From Candidatus Poseidoniaceae archaeon (GTDB taxonomy: Archaea; Thermoplasmatota; Poseidoniia; Poseidoniales; Poseidoniaceae), in assembly GCA_023254445.1 (NCBI GenBank), contig JALRLN010000030.1, positions 3,459 to 13,219 of the forward strand: 9,761 nt of DNA. The letters are read 5' to 3'. How positions within the stretch are numbered: the stretch's first letter is position 1; the number at the start of each line of letters is the position of its first letter. Below the pieces are notes generated by a model. It did not search any database. It was not told the origin of the DNA and was given only the letters and a program-made list of their open reading frames with translations. A program made the position numbers and the translations under genes. Positions 1 through 5,261 of this stretch are shown here, in pieces.

Positions 1-106
1 GCAGGTCAGCAAGGTCGTGCACGCTGCGCACCTCAACGTGCTCAGGAAGGTGTGAAGCAAGGTGGGTCTTCCCTGTCCCGGGTGCCCCCGACAGGGCGAT
101 GCGCAT
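1..106 (-). CDS. Fap7/AK6-like adenylate kinase-type NTPase, partial (N-terminus only)
   Basis: The first 35 residues lie in the window and the rest runs off the left edge. The protein opens MRIALSGAPGTGKT, a Walker A P-loop (residues 7-14) at the extreme N-terminus, as in NMP kinases. A short helix follows, then VHDLADL (29-35), which resembles the segment after the P-loop in archaeal/eukaryotic Fap7/AK6 proteins. Those are small nucleoside-monophosphate kinases or ATPases, and eukaryotic Fap7 acts in small-subunit ribosome maturation. The ATG at 106-104 lies 42 bases downstream of the ftsZ stop on the same strand, so the two are probably co-transcribed. The P-loop is certain; the family is inferred from 35 residues, and another small P-loop kinase cannot be excluded. 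Confidence 0.72.
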   Translation of the reverse strand, partial: MRIALSGAPGTGKTHLASHLPEHVEVRSVHDLADL

Positions 107-148
107 GCGGTGGCCACCGAACCTTGACGGAAAACTTCGCCGGAGGCC

Positions 149-1282
149 TCAGTTCACGAATTCGATGTTGCGGTTCTTCAGGGCCTTGAGTTGCTGGGCC
201 TCGCTTGAACCGTGGATCTGGTCGGACTTGACCCCCGTCAACACCAACATCACGCGGATCTCATCGCCCAACGAATCGTCGATGGCTGCTCCCCAAATGA
301 TGCGGGCGGTTGGCGCCACGCGCTTCTGAATCAAGTCCGCACAGCGTTCTGCTTCACCCAAGGTGAGGTCTGGGCCACCAACCACATTGATGAGCGCACC
401 TCGGGCGTCGGTGACGTCGAGTTCGAGCAGCGGTGAATGGAGGGCTTCGTTCGTCGCCGCCTCTGCACGTCCGGTTCCGCTGGCAGACCCAAGCCCAATC
501 ATCGCCACCCCATGGCCCGATTGCACCACGGCCCGAAGGTCCTCGAAGTCAAGGTTGACCATGCCGTCGATGGTCAACAGTTCGGTCACGCCGATGATGG
601 AACGCATGAGAAGTTCATCGCCAACGCGGAACGCGAGGGCCAACGGCAGGTCGCGGACGTCTTCAATCTCAAGCAGGCGTTCGTTGGGAATGACAATGAT
701 CGTATCGCAGAATTCCCGCAGCCGTTCAAGCCCCCATTCAGCGTTCTGTTGACGCAGTTTGCCCTCGGAGTTGAACGGGTAGGTCACCACAGCAATGGTG
801 AGCGCACCTTGCTGCTTCGCGAGCCGCGCGATGTGGCCCGCTGCCCCCGTTCCGGAGCCGCCACCCATCCCCGCGGTGATGATCGCCAATTGGGTGTCGG
901 ATGTGATTTGCTTGAGACCAAGTTCCGATTCGAGCGCTGCAGCCTCCCCCTTGGTTGGGTCGCCGCCAGCGCCTCGCCCTCGAGCGGTTCGTCCAATGAG
1001 GATCTTCCGTTCAAGCGGGGACATCAACAGGGCCTGAGCGTCCGTGTTGATGGCGTACCCTGTCACGTAGGTGTTGTCGAACAAGCCCTCCTCATGCAGC
1101 CGGTTCACCGCATTGCAGCCAGCACCGCCCACACCGTACACGCCGATGCGGGGTTGGAGCGACTCCAGCAGGTGCTTGAGCTCCTCGTCCGTTGCGTGGC
1201 CTTCGCCCGTCGGGGCGGCCGTCGGGACGGCTGCCTGCTCTTCCTCCGTGAGTTCAAGCACACGTTCGATGAGGTGACGCAT
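149..1282 (-). CDS. ftsZ: Cell division GTPase FtsZ
   Basis: This tubulin-family GTPase (377 aa) assembles at midcell as the division-ring scaffold. A charged N-terminal extension of about 43 residues precedes the GTPase domain. Seen in order are GGAGCN (52-57), the tubulin signature GGGSGTG (140-146), and the T7 catalytic-loop segment NLDFED (243-248), whose Asp residues complete the GTPase site of the neighbouring subunit. The C-terminal domain ends with RVMLVLTGVKS (343-353) and a short tail without a long linker. The signature has Ser143 where Thr is usual (GGGTGTG), a conservative change. The tail resembles archaeal FtsZ2 more than FtsZ1 by eye, but I do not assign the paralogue. It lies 89 bases downstream of radA and 42 bases before the kinase on the same strand. 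No good Shine-Dalgarno is seen close to the ATG; GGAAGG lies about 13 bases upstream. Confidence 0.96.
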   Translation of the reverse strand: MRHLIERVLELTEEEQAAVPTAAPTGEGHATDEELKHLLESLQPRIGVYGVGGAGCNAVNRLHEEGLFDNTYVTGYAINTDAQALLMSPLERKILIGRTARGRGAGGDPTKGEAAALESELGLKQITSDTQLAIITAGMGGGSGTGAAGHIARLAKQQGALTIAVVTYPFNSEGKLRQQNAEWGLERLREFCDTIIVIPNERLLEIEDVRDLPLALAFRVGDELLMRSIIGVTELLTIDGMVNLDFEDLRAVVQSGHGVAMIGLGSASGTGRAEAATNEALHSPLLELDVTDARGALINVVGGPDLTLGEAERCADLIQKRVAPTARIIWGAAIDDSLGDEIRVMLVLTGVKSDQIHGSSEAQQLKALKNRNIEFVN

Positions 1283-1316
1283 CGGTGTGATGCCCTTCCA
1301 TGCAGGCTTGAAGGTG

Positions 1317-1331
1317 CCGCCCGCGGGGCGG
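1317..1331. other. Perfect GC hairpin in the radA-ftsZ gap
   Basis: CCGCCC (1317-1322) and GGGCGG (1326-1331) form a perfect 6-bp all-GC stem with a 3-base GCG loop. It sits 35-49 bases upstream of the ftsZ start. No T-run follows on either strand, so it does not look like a standard terminator. It could be an RNA processing or pausing element between the two cistrons, or chance in GC-rich DNA. On the minus strand TTCAAG begins 30 bases upstream of the ftsZ ATG (1312-1307), which might mark a separate weak ftsZ promoter. Confidence 0.35.
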
Positions 1332-1371
1332 TGTCCTCCCTCGGTTCATGGAGGTCAACAACGACGCCGAC

Positions 1372-2400
1372 TCAGTCCCGCAGGCCCTCTTCGGTGACCT
1401 GGTAGATGCACTCACCGTCCGGCAGGTTGGGCGAGTCCACCAAGCGTGCGATCCGGCGACCGCCCTTGGCCTTGCGAAGGTAGAGGCGGAAGGTGCTGGC
1501 GTGAGCGAGGACGTGGCCACCGACGGGCTTGGTCGGGTCGCCCCACATCGCATCGGGCTTCGAATGGACCTGGTTCGTCACGAGGACGAGGGCGTTGTTG
1601 ATGTCCGCCGTCTGCTTCAGTTCCTTCAGGTGGCGGTTCAGCTTCTGCTGGCGTTCGGCCAGCATGCCACGACCAACGTATTCCGCACGGAAGTGGCTGG
1701 TGAGGGAATCGACGATGATCAGCTTGACGTTCAGGCCACGGCTGAGGCGCTTGATTTCGTCAACGAGCAACATTTGGTGGGCCGAGTTGTAGGCTCGAGC
1801 GACGTGAATTCGACCGAGCACCGCTTCGGGCTCAAGGCCCAAGCCCCGGGCCATCTGCGTGATGCGCTCAGGTCGGAACGTGTCTTCGGTGTCGATGTAG
1901 AACACGTCACCGTCCAAGCCACCTTCCTCGATGGGAAGGGTGCAGTTCACGGCAAGCTGGTGGCCAATCTGGGTTTTCCCAGAACCGAATTCACCGTACA
2001 CCTCGACCAAGGCCTGGGTTTCGAAACCGCCGCCCAGGAGGTCGTCGATCGACTGCACCTTGGCGGAGAGCTTGAGCACCTCTCGGCGGCGGTCCAAGAG
2101 GGCCGCACCCGACACGAAGCCACCGATGTTGGCCATCTTCTTCGCACCCGCGATGATCTTGCCGGCCACCGCTTCACCAAGTTCGGCCTGCTCAGCGAGT
2201 TCGGAGGGGGACATCACCGCGATGGCGAGGAGGTCGTCGAAGCCTGCCTCACGCAACTTCTCCGCGGTGGCGGGACCGACGCCAGGAAGGTCCTCGATGG
2301 CGATCTCCGGTTCTTCAGGCTCCATGAGCACCGCCTCGTCGGCGACCCCATCATCCTTCGTCTTGCTGCTGCTTGCCTGTTTCTTGGTTGTCGATGCCAT
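1372..2400 (-). CDS. radA: DNA repair and recombination protein RadA (archaeal RecA/Rad51)
   Basis: RadA is the archaeal strand-exchange recombinase: it polymerises on single-stranded DNA with ATP and drives homologous pairing. At 342 aa it is of ordinary family length and complete. A low-complexity Ser/Lys-rich then acidic leader (1-34) precedes a helix-hairpin-helix domain, DLPGVGPATAEKL (37-49). The linker carries FVSG (95-98), the FxxG form of the polymerisation motif known from Methanococcus RadA. The ATPase core shows Walker A GEFGSGKTQ (136-144), FYIDTEDTF (167-175) with the likely catalytic Glu172, Walker B LIIVD (227-231), an L1-type segment near RAEYVGRG (238-245), an L2 region (279-297), and the conserved end VDSPNLPDGE (321-330). 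It is the first gene of the minus-strand run ending in ftsZ and the kinase. An AGGAG lies 9 bases upstream of the ATG. Confidence 0.97.
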   Translation of the reverse strand: MASTTKKQASSSKTKDDGVADEAVLMEPEEPEIAIEDLPGVGPATAEKLREAGFDDLLAIAVMSPSELAEQAELGEAVAGKIIAGAKKMANIGGFVSGAALLDRRREVLKLSAKVQSIDDLLGGGFETQALVEVYGEFGSGKTQIGHQLAVNCTLPIEEGGLDGDVFYIDTEDTFRPERITQMARGLGLEPEAVLGRIHVARAYNSAHQMLLVDEIKRLSRGLNVKLIIVDSLTSHFRAEYVGRGMLAERQQKLNRHLKELKQTADINNALVLVTNQVHSKPDAMWGDPTKPVGGHVLAHASTFRLYLRKAKGGRRIARLVDSPNLPDGECIYQVTEEGLRD

Positions 2401-2409
2401 TTCTGCACG

Positions 2410-2414
2410 CTCCT
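2410..2414 (-). promoter_or_regulatory. radA Shine-Dalgarno
   Basis: AGGAG lies 9 bases upstream of the radA ATG on the minus strand. It supports the start at 2400 and implies that radA mRNA has at least a short leader, unlike the other units here, which look leaderless. Confidence 0.5.
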
Positions 2415-2503
2415 GAACCCGACGGGTTGGCGTCCACCTATGAAGAACCCATGGACCCCATCATGGCGGCGAAGGGTGCTGCAGCGCTTGCACGTGTTCG
2501 ACG

Positions 2504-2536
2504 TTCACGTTCCATTCACTTTCAGTTCACATTGCG
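2504..2536. repeat. Three 11-bp direct repeats (TTCACnTT core)
   Basis: The plus strand reads TTCACGTTCCA (2504-2514), TTCACTTTCAG (2515-2525) and TTCACATTGCG (2526-2536), three contiguous 11-mers sharing TTCACnTT. An 11-bp period puts each copy on nearly the same face of the helix, as for a regulator bound as an oligomer. The array lies 104 bases upstream of the radA ATG and 114 bases before the mature tRNA start, so it could serve either direction. The regulator is unknown. Confidence 0.5.
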
Positions 2537-2620
2537 TCCATTCAGGAACTGATGCACGACAGCCACAACGGCTGCCCGTCGAGCGTGCACCTGACATCAC
2601 CTTGCTTTGATGGCGGTGGG

Positions 2621-2627
2621 TTGAAAG
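2621..2627 (+). promoter_or_regulatory. Candidate TATA-like element for tRNA-iMet
   Basis: TTGAAAG begins 30 bases before the mature 5' end of the tRNA and is the only AT-leaning patch in a G-rich stretch. The position fits an archaeal TATA box with transcription starting at or near the mature end. The sequence is far from a consensus TATA box. Confidence 0.35.
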
Positions 2628-2650
2628 GGTGGGGGCTCGGCCTTGGGAGC

Positions 2651-2728
2651 AGCGAGGTGGGGTAGTCTGGATATCCCGTCGGGCTCATAACCCGGAGATC
2701 GATGGTTCAAATCCATCCCTCGCTACCA
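2651..2728 (+). tRNA. Initiator tRNA-Met (CAU), CCA encoded
   Basis: The acceptor stem AGCGAGG (2651-2657) pairs perfectly with CCTCGCT (2718-2724), followed by discriminator A2725 and a genome-encoded CCA (2726-2728). The anticodon stem TCGGG/CCCGG (2679-2683/2691-2695) closes a CTCATAA loop with anticodon CAT at 2686-2688. The T arm is GATGG/CCATC around TTCAAAT (2701-2717), and the D stem is GGG/CCC (2660-2662/2675-2677). A1:U72 and three consecutive G:C pairs at the bottom of the anticodon stem are hallmarks of archaeal/eukaryotic initiator tRNA, so this is iMet and not elongator Met. There is no intron. It is divergent from radA and convergent with the gene ending at 2733. Confidence 0.96.
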
Positions 2729-2730
2729 CC

Positions 2731-2768
2731 CTTCAGCCGTATTCGTGGTAATCCACCACCGGCTGAAG
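2731..2768. terminator. Nested hairpin at the tRNA-iMet / convergent gene 3' junction
   Basis: CTTCAGCCG (2731-2739) and CGGCTGAAG (2760-2768) form a perfect 9-bp stem. Inside, GTGG (2745-2748) and CCAC (2753-2756) close a TAAT loop, giving a two-tier hairpin. It begins 3 bases after the tRNA CCA and covers the stop codon and last 11 codons of the convergent minus-strand gene, so it lies at the 3' end of both transcripts. No T-run follows. A role as bidirectional 3' boundary or processing barrier is inferred; the base pairing is seen directly. Confidence 0.55.
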
Positions 2769-3464
2769 CGATTCAATCGCGGCTTGCAAACGGGCCGAGG
2801 CTGCGGCTTCGGCGTCGACGATGGCTCGATGCTGTTGCGCAAGATCCTCACGAAGCGGTCCACCCCCACACCGGTCGAGGGCGGCCATCAGCCGTTCCGC
2901 TTCGACCGCTTGGTCCTCTGCCGTGGGGGGGACTACAACCGCCCCTTCAGCGCCCTGCACCACCGGTCCGGCCGCGGTCGCGATGCGGGTCAGCATCTTC
3001 CCAAGCCCAGCAGCATCGCCCAGGGCTTCGACCGCTTCAACCGCGCCACGCAGCTGGCCAGGACGCGTTGACTCGGCCTTCGCGAGGGCGCTGCGCGCCG
3101 CGGAGGCATGGCCCAAGGCCGCACGCACGCGCATGGCGCGAAGGTGGTCCTCCGAGGCCGGTGTCAAGCGTTCGAGCAGCGAAGCATCCCCTCGTCGAAC
3201 GGTGGCTTCCAAGCGCCGGCGCGCCCGGTGCAAGCGCTTGATTTCCTTGGACGCATCCTTGGCCTTGCCACGCACAAGCAACACATCGACAAGCAGCCGA
3301 AGCGCCTTGACAAGGTGAACCTGGTCGACCACCTCTGGACGGGACTTGGCACGGAGTTGGTCGATGAGGTCACGCGCCATGACCTCCGTGATCTCCTCTC
3401 GCCCGTCCGCAAGGTAGCGTTCGAGTTGCAGGATGACCTGCCCCGCGTCGCCCATTCCGAACAT
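2733..3464 (-). CDS. Predicted all-helical protein of unknown function
   Basis: I do not recognise this 243-aa protein. It is almost wholly alpha-helical by eye: helical pairs over about 7-65, a strongly basic helix at 73-91 (KEIKRLHRARRRLEATVRR), Ala/Leu-rich helices at 103-166, a Gly/Val-rich linker at 167-180, and a closing helical part. The helix-pair spacing recalls TPR-like solenoids, but no canonical repeat is clear. No signal peptide or membrane segment is seen. The frame is open to 3662, but that longer version would run through the end of the upstream gene, so the ATG at 3464 is preferred; an ATG three codons later (3455) is possible. It lies 32 bases downstream of the choice-of-anchor V gene on the same strand, probably in one operon. 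The basic helix could contact nucleic acid; that is speculation. Confidence 0.75.
   Translation of the reverse strand: MFGMGDAGQVILQLERYLADGREEITEVMARDLIDQLRAKSRPEVVDQVHLVKALRLLVDVLLVRGKAKDASKEIKRLHRARRRLEATVRRGDASLLERLTPASEDHLRAMRVRAALGHASAARSALAKAESTRPGQLRGAVEAVEALGDAAGLGKMLTRIATAAGPVVQGAEGAVVVPPTAEDQAVEAERLMAALDRCGGGPLREDLAQQHRAIVDAEAAASARLQAAIESLQPVVDYHEYG
2768..2780. repeat. 13-bp palindrome abutting the hairpin
   Basis: GCGATT, a central C, and AATCGC form a perfect inverted repeat sharing base 2768 with the preceding hairpin. The one-base centre suits a DNA-level dyad (protein site) better than an RNA hairpin. It lies inside codons of the convergent gene. Confidence 0.35.
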
Positions 3465-3496
3465 CGGCCTCAGGGGGAGGGAGGCGCTTGAGGGGT

Positions 3497-4105
3497 TCAG
3501 GCTTTCCCGCCGTTGCCTAGTGCATACCGCATCATGACGAACATGCCAACAAGGGCAAGCAAGGCGAAGCCCTCTGCTCCAAAAGTGCTGAGCGATGGAG
3601 CGGCATCTTCCGGCGTCCCGTCCGCCTCTGATCCAAGCACCAGCACCGACGTGCTGGCCCACCGGTCCCCACCGCTGGAGCCATCGCCGTTAACGTGGTT
3701 CACGTGAAGCACGACATGCACGGTCGCGGTCGAGATGTTGGGGGCCGTCCAGGACAGGTTCCAACCTTCAGACGTGGATGCTGGGCGTGTGTGCGTGACA
3801 CCTCCATCAAGGACCTGTGTCCCTGACCCGTTGCCAAGCAGCAGCGTCCCCCCGTCCACAAGGAGGCGAAATCCTCCCTCCCGGTCGATGGAAGCGTCCC
3901 CGGTCAGCACCAGATCGTAGGTCTTGCCGGGGGTGTAGACCTCGGGGAGGCCTTCGAGCCGAAGGGGGAGGCCTTCGTCCTGCGCCCCGTGGCACAAACA
4001 CCCCTCGTTGGCCACGTCGCCCACCCCTGCGGGAAAAGACGAGGCCCCTGGGAGCAACAGGAAGAGCGCACACGTGAGCAGGACCCGCCGGGCGACGGCG
4101 CTCAT
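3497..4105 (-). CDS. Secreted, C-terminally anchored choice-of-anchor V domain protein
   Basis: This 202-aa protein has an N-terminal signal sequence (basic RR at 6-7, hydrophobic core to about 24), an extracellular beta-rich domain (about 30-157), a Pro/Asp/Ser linker, and one transmembrane helix (about 178-196) before a short tail. The domain carries the choice-of-anchor V (Reeler-like) landmarks: GCLCHG (35-40), YTPGKTYDLVLTG (57-69), THT (104-106), WNLSWTAP (115-122), and HVNGDGSSGGDRW (137-149). The family occurs on archaeal and bacterial surfaces with varied anchoring; its molecular role is unknown. C36, C38 and H39 form CxCH, not the CxxCH of covalent cytochrome c haem, so metal or haem binding is open. 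The start at 4105 is chosen because it begins the signal peptide directly; an upstream ATG at 4147 would add 14 residues unsuited to a signal. Confidence 0.82.
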   Translation of the reverse strand: MSAVARRVLLTCALFLLLPGASSFPAGVGDVANEGCLCHGAQDEGLPLRLEGLPEVYTPGKTYDLVLTGDASIDREGGFRLLVDGGTLLLGNGSGTQVLDGGVTHTRPASTSEGWNLSWTAPNISTATVHVVLHVNHVNGDGSSGGDRWASTSVLVLGSEADGTPEDAAPSLSTFGAEGFALLALVGMFVMMRYALGNGGKA

Positions 4106-4129
4106 GCAGTGGCACGTGGAGGGGCGGGG

Positions 4130-4137
4130 TTGATACG
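4130..4137. promoter_or_regulatory. Candidate bidirectional TATA-like element
   Basis: TTGATACG lies nearly central in the 54-base gap between two divergent starts. On the plus strand TTGA begins 30 bases before the ATG at 4160. On the minus strand TATCAA (4135-4130) begins 30 bases before the ATG at 4105. The rest of the gap is GC-rich. One patch correctly spaced for both genes suggests a shared promoter core with essentially leaderless transcripts. Confidence 0.4.
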
Positions 4138-4159
4138 CCTGTCGCACCGCACTTCCGGC

Positions 4160-4780
4160 ATGGACGACGACATCGACCTCTTCGCTGAACTCGGCGTCGA
4201 CCCATCACCCGCCCCTGACGCTGGAGCGGGGGATGACCTCCTCGGCCTGTTGGCTGAGCACGATGCTTCAGGTTTGTCTGCGCAGGAAGCGGACCCTCTC
4301 TCTGCGCTGATGGACGACGACGAAGAGGAGCGCGTCCCAGACCTTCCTGTTGTGCAGGCAGAGCCGATCCCACATCCAGAGCCCACCGAGCCGATGCCGG
4401 TGGTGAAGGCCGAACCGGTTCCTCCTTCGCACAGCCTGAGCGAAGCGATGCTCGGCAACATCGTGGCCCTCCTTGTGGAACGTGGGCTTGGGGTGGACCC
4501 CCGTCGACTGGGCTTGCACGAAGGTGCGAACGTCGTCGTCGACCGTGTTACTGTCGAGCGGGAAGGGGACCTCTTGATCGCCCGCGTCGACGTGCAGATC
4601 GACGGGGTTGGCATGCATCCCTTCGCAGCCGTCCAACTCACCGTCGACGGGGCCACACCGCTGGCTGCTCCTGCATCGCTGCCGGCAGCATGGCATGCGA
4701 TGCACAACGCGCTCGCCACGTGCCTCGCGGACGGTGCGAAGCAATTGGACGCTGCGTTGGGTGGGGCGTGGCGGGCCTGA
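4160..4780 (+). CDS. Acidic-tail protein of unknown function with repeated short motifs
   Basis: I do not recognise this 206-aa protein. Residues 1-92 look disordered, very acidic and Pro-rich. They contain three D-[LP]-[FL]-x-x-L motifs (DLFAEL 6-11, DLLGLL 26-31, DPLSAL 45-50) at 19-20-residue spacing, then a duplicated PVVxAEPxP unit (63-71 and 80-88). Residues 93-206 look folded: a helix (93-110), a probable antiparallel beta sheet (about 122-164, including ANVVVDRVTVERE and LLIARVDVQIDG), and a closing helix (174-201). No signal or membrane segment is seen. The layout suggests a cytoplasmic protein with a compact domain and a multivalent docking tail; this is inference. The frame is open upstream to 3989, but that part is antisense to the choice-of-anchor V gene. 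Its stop directly abuts the osmC-like stop. Confidence 0.78.
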   Translation: MDDDIDLFAELGVDPSPAPDAGAGDDLLGLLAEHDASGLSAQEADPLSALMDDDEEERVPDLPVVQAEPIPHPEPTEPMPVVKAEPVPPSHSLSEAMLGNIVALLVERGLGVDPRRLGLHEGANVVVDRVTVEREGDLLIARVDVQIDGVGMHPFAAVQLTVDGATPLAAPASLPAAWHAMHNALATCLADGAKQLDAALGGAWRA

Positions 4781-5167
4781 TCATGCGCCGTTCAGGACCA
4801 GGTCCCACGTGATGGCGATGTCGTCCCTGAGCGAATTCGAAACGCTGCAGTAGGTGCTGTGGCTTTTTTCGATCAGCCGACGAACCAAGACCTCTGGCAC
4901 CTCTCCGCTGACGTGGTAGGTCATGTGCAAGGACGTGAGCCTGCGAGGTGGCTCCTCACGGCGCTCAGCGATCAGATGCACCGAAGCGGACTCGAGAGGA
5001 CGGCGTGCCAAGCCGCCCACGACGTCAACCAACGAACATGCACCGATGGACTGCAACAAGAGGTGCATGGGCGACGGTCCGTTCGACCAATCCATGGCGA
5101 CGGTCTGCCCCTTCGCGTTCACGCCGTCCATGCCAGTATCGCCGGTCCACTGCACCGTTCCCTCCAT
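4781..5167 (-). CDS. OsmC/YhfA-family thiol protein
   Basis: This 128-aa protein matches the OsmC/Ohr superfamily, small cytoplasmic proteins that in characterised members reduce organic hydroperoxides with two Cys. Seen are PSPMHLLLQSIGACS (31-45) with Cys44, the motif AERREEPPRRLT (67-78) resembling E. coli YhfA, and EKSHSTYCSVSNSL (100-113) with the second Cys107. Length fits the YhfA subgroup, which lacks proven peroxidase activity, so the substrate is left open. The ATG at 5167 starts directly at the first strand; the frame is open to 5320 but upstream residues are Pro/Gly-rich and unlike the family. An AAGGAGG lies 19 bases upstream, too far for a usual ribosome site. It diverges from icd, and its TGA abuts the TGA of the facing gene, forming TGATCA at 4778-4783. 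Confidence 0.9.
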   Translation of the reverse strand: MEGTVQWTGDTGMDGVNAKGQTVAMDWSNGPSPMHLLLQSIGACSLVDVVGGLARRPLESASVHLIAERREEPPRRLTSLHMTYHVSGEVPEVLVRRLIEKSHSTYCSVSNSLRDDIAITWDLVLNGA

Positions 5168-5232
5168 GCTTGCCCCAGCACCTGCCCCTCCTTGAGGGTG
5201 CGCGTGCAGGGGTCGGGTGGGGCGGGGAGGGA

Positions 5233-5241
5233 TTGAAGAAA
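5233..5241 (+). promoter_or_regulatory. Candidate TATA-like element for icd
   Basis: TTGAAGAAA is the only AT-rich patch in the 94-base osmC/icd gap and begins 29 bases before the icd ATG. Preceded by G-rich sequence that could act as a BRE, it fits a TATA-like box for an almost leaderless icd transcript. Confidence 0.4.
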
Positions 5242-5261
5242 GGGGGTCGGGTGCCCCGAGC

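Larger units (their letters stand above)
2401..2650. other. Divergent radA / tRNA-iMet intergenic region
   Basis: No convincing gene is seen in these 250 bases. On the radA side there is an AGGAG Shine-Dalgarno (2414-2410, minus) and an AT-richer TTCTTCATA (2447-2439, minus). As a weak TATA-like box, the latter would place the transcript start about 15 bases before the radA ATG, just keeping the Shine-Dalgarno. The middle holds three TTCAC repeats at an 11-bp period, listed separately. The tRNA side carries TTGAAAG at 2621. The region is less GC-rich than the flanking genes around 2500-2550. Confidence 0.5.

Noticed and set aside
437..1405. 322-codon plus-strand frame
   Set aside because: It is antisense to ftsZ, whose motifs are unambiguous.
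1348..2610. 420-codon open frame on the plus strand
   Set aside because: It is antisense to radA and runs into the intergenic region; the translation has no recognisable fold or motif.
3951..4010. Cytochrome c haem site in the surface protein
   Set aside because: The motif is CxCH, not CxxCH, and the surrounding domain matches choice-of-anchor V, so covalent haem cannot be asserted.
4795..4805. GGACC-A-GGTCC palindrome near the osmC-like 3' end
   Set aside because: With a one-base centre it would be a poor RNA hairpin, and it lies within codons; chance is likely.
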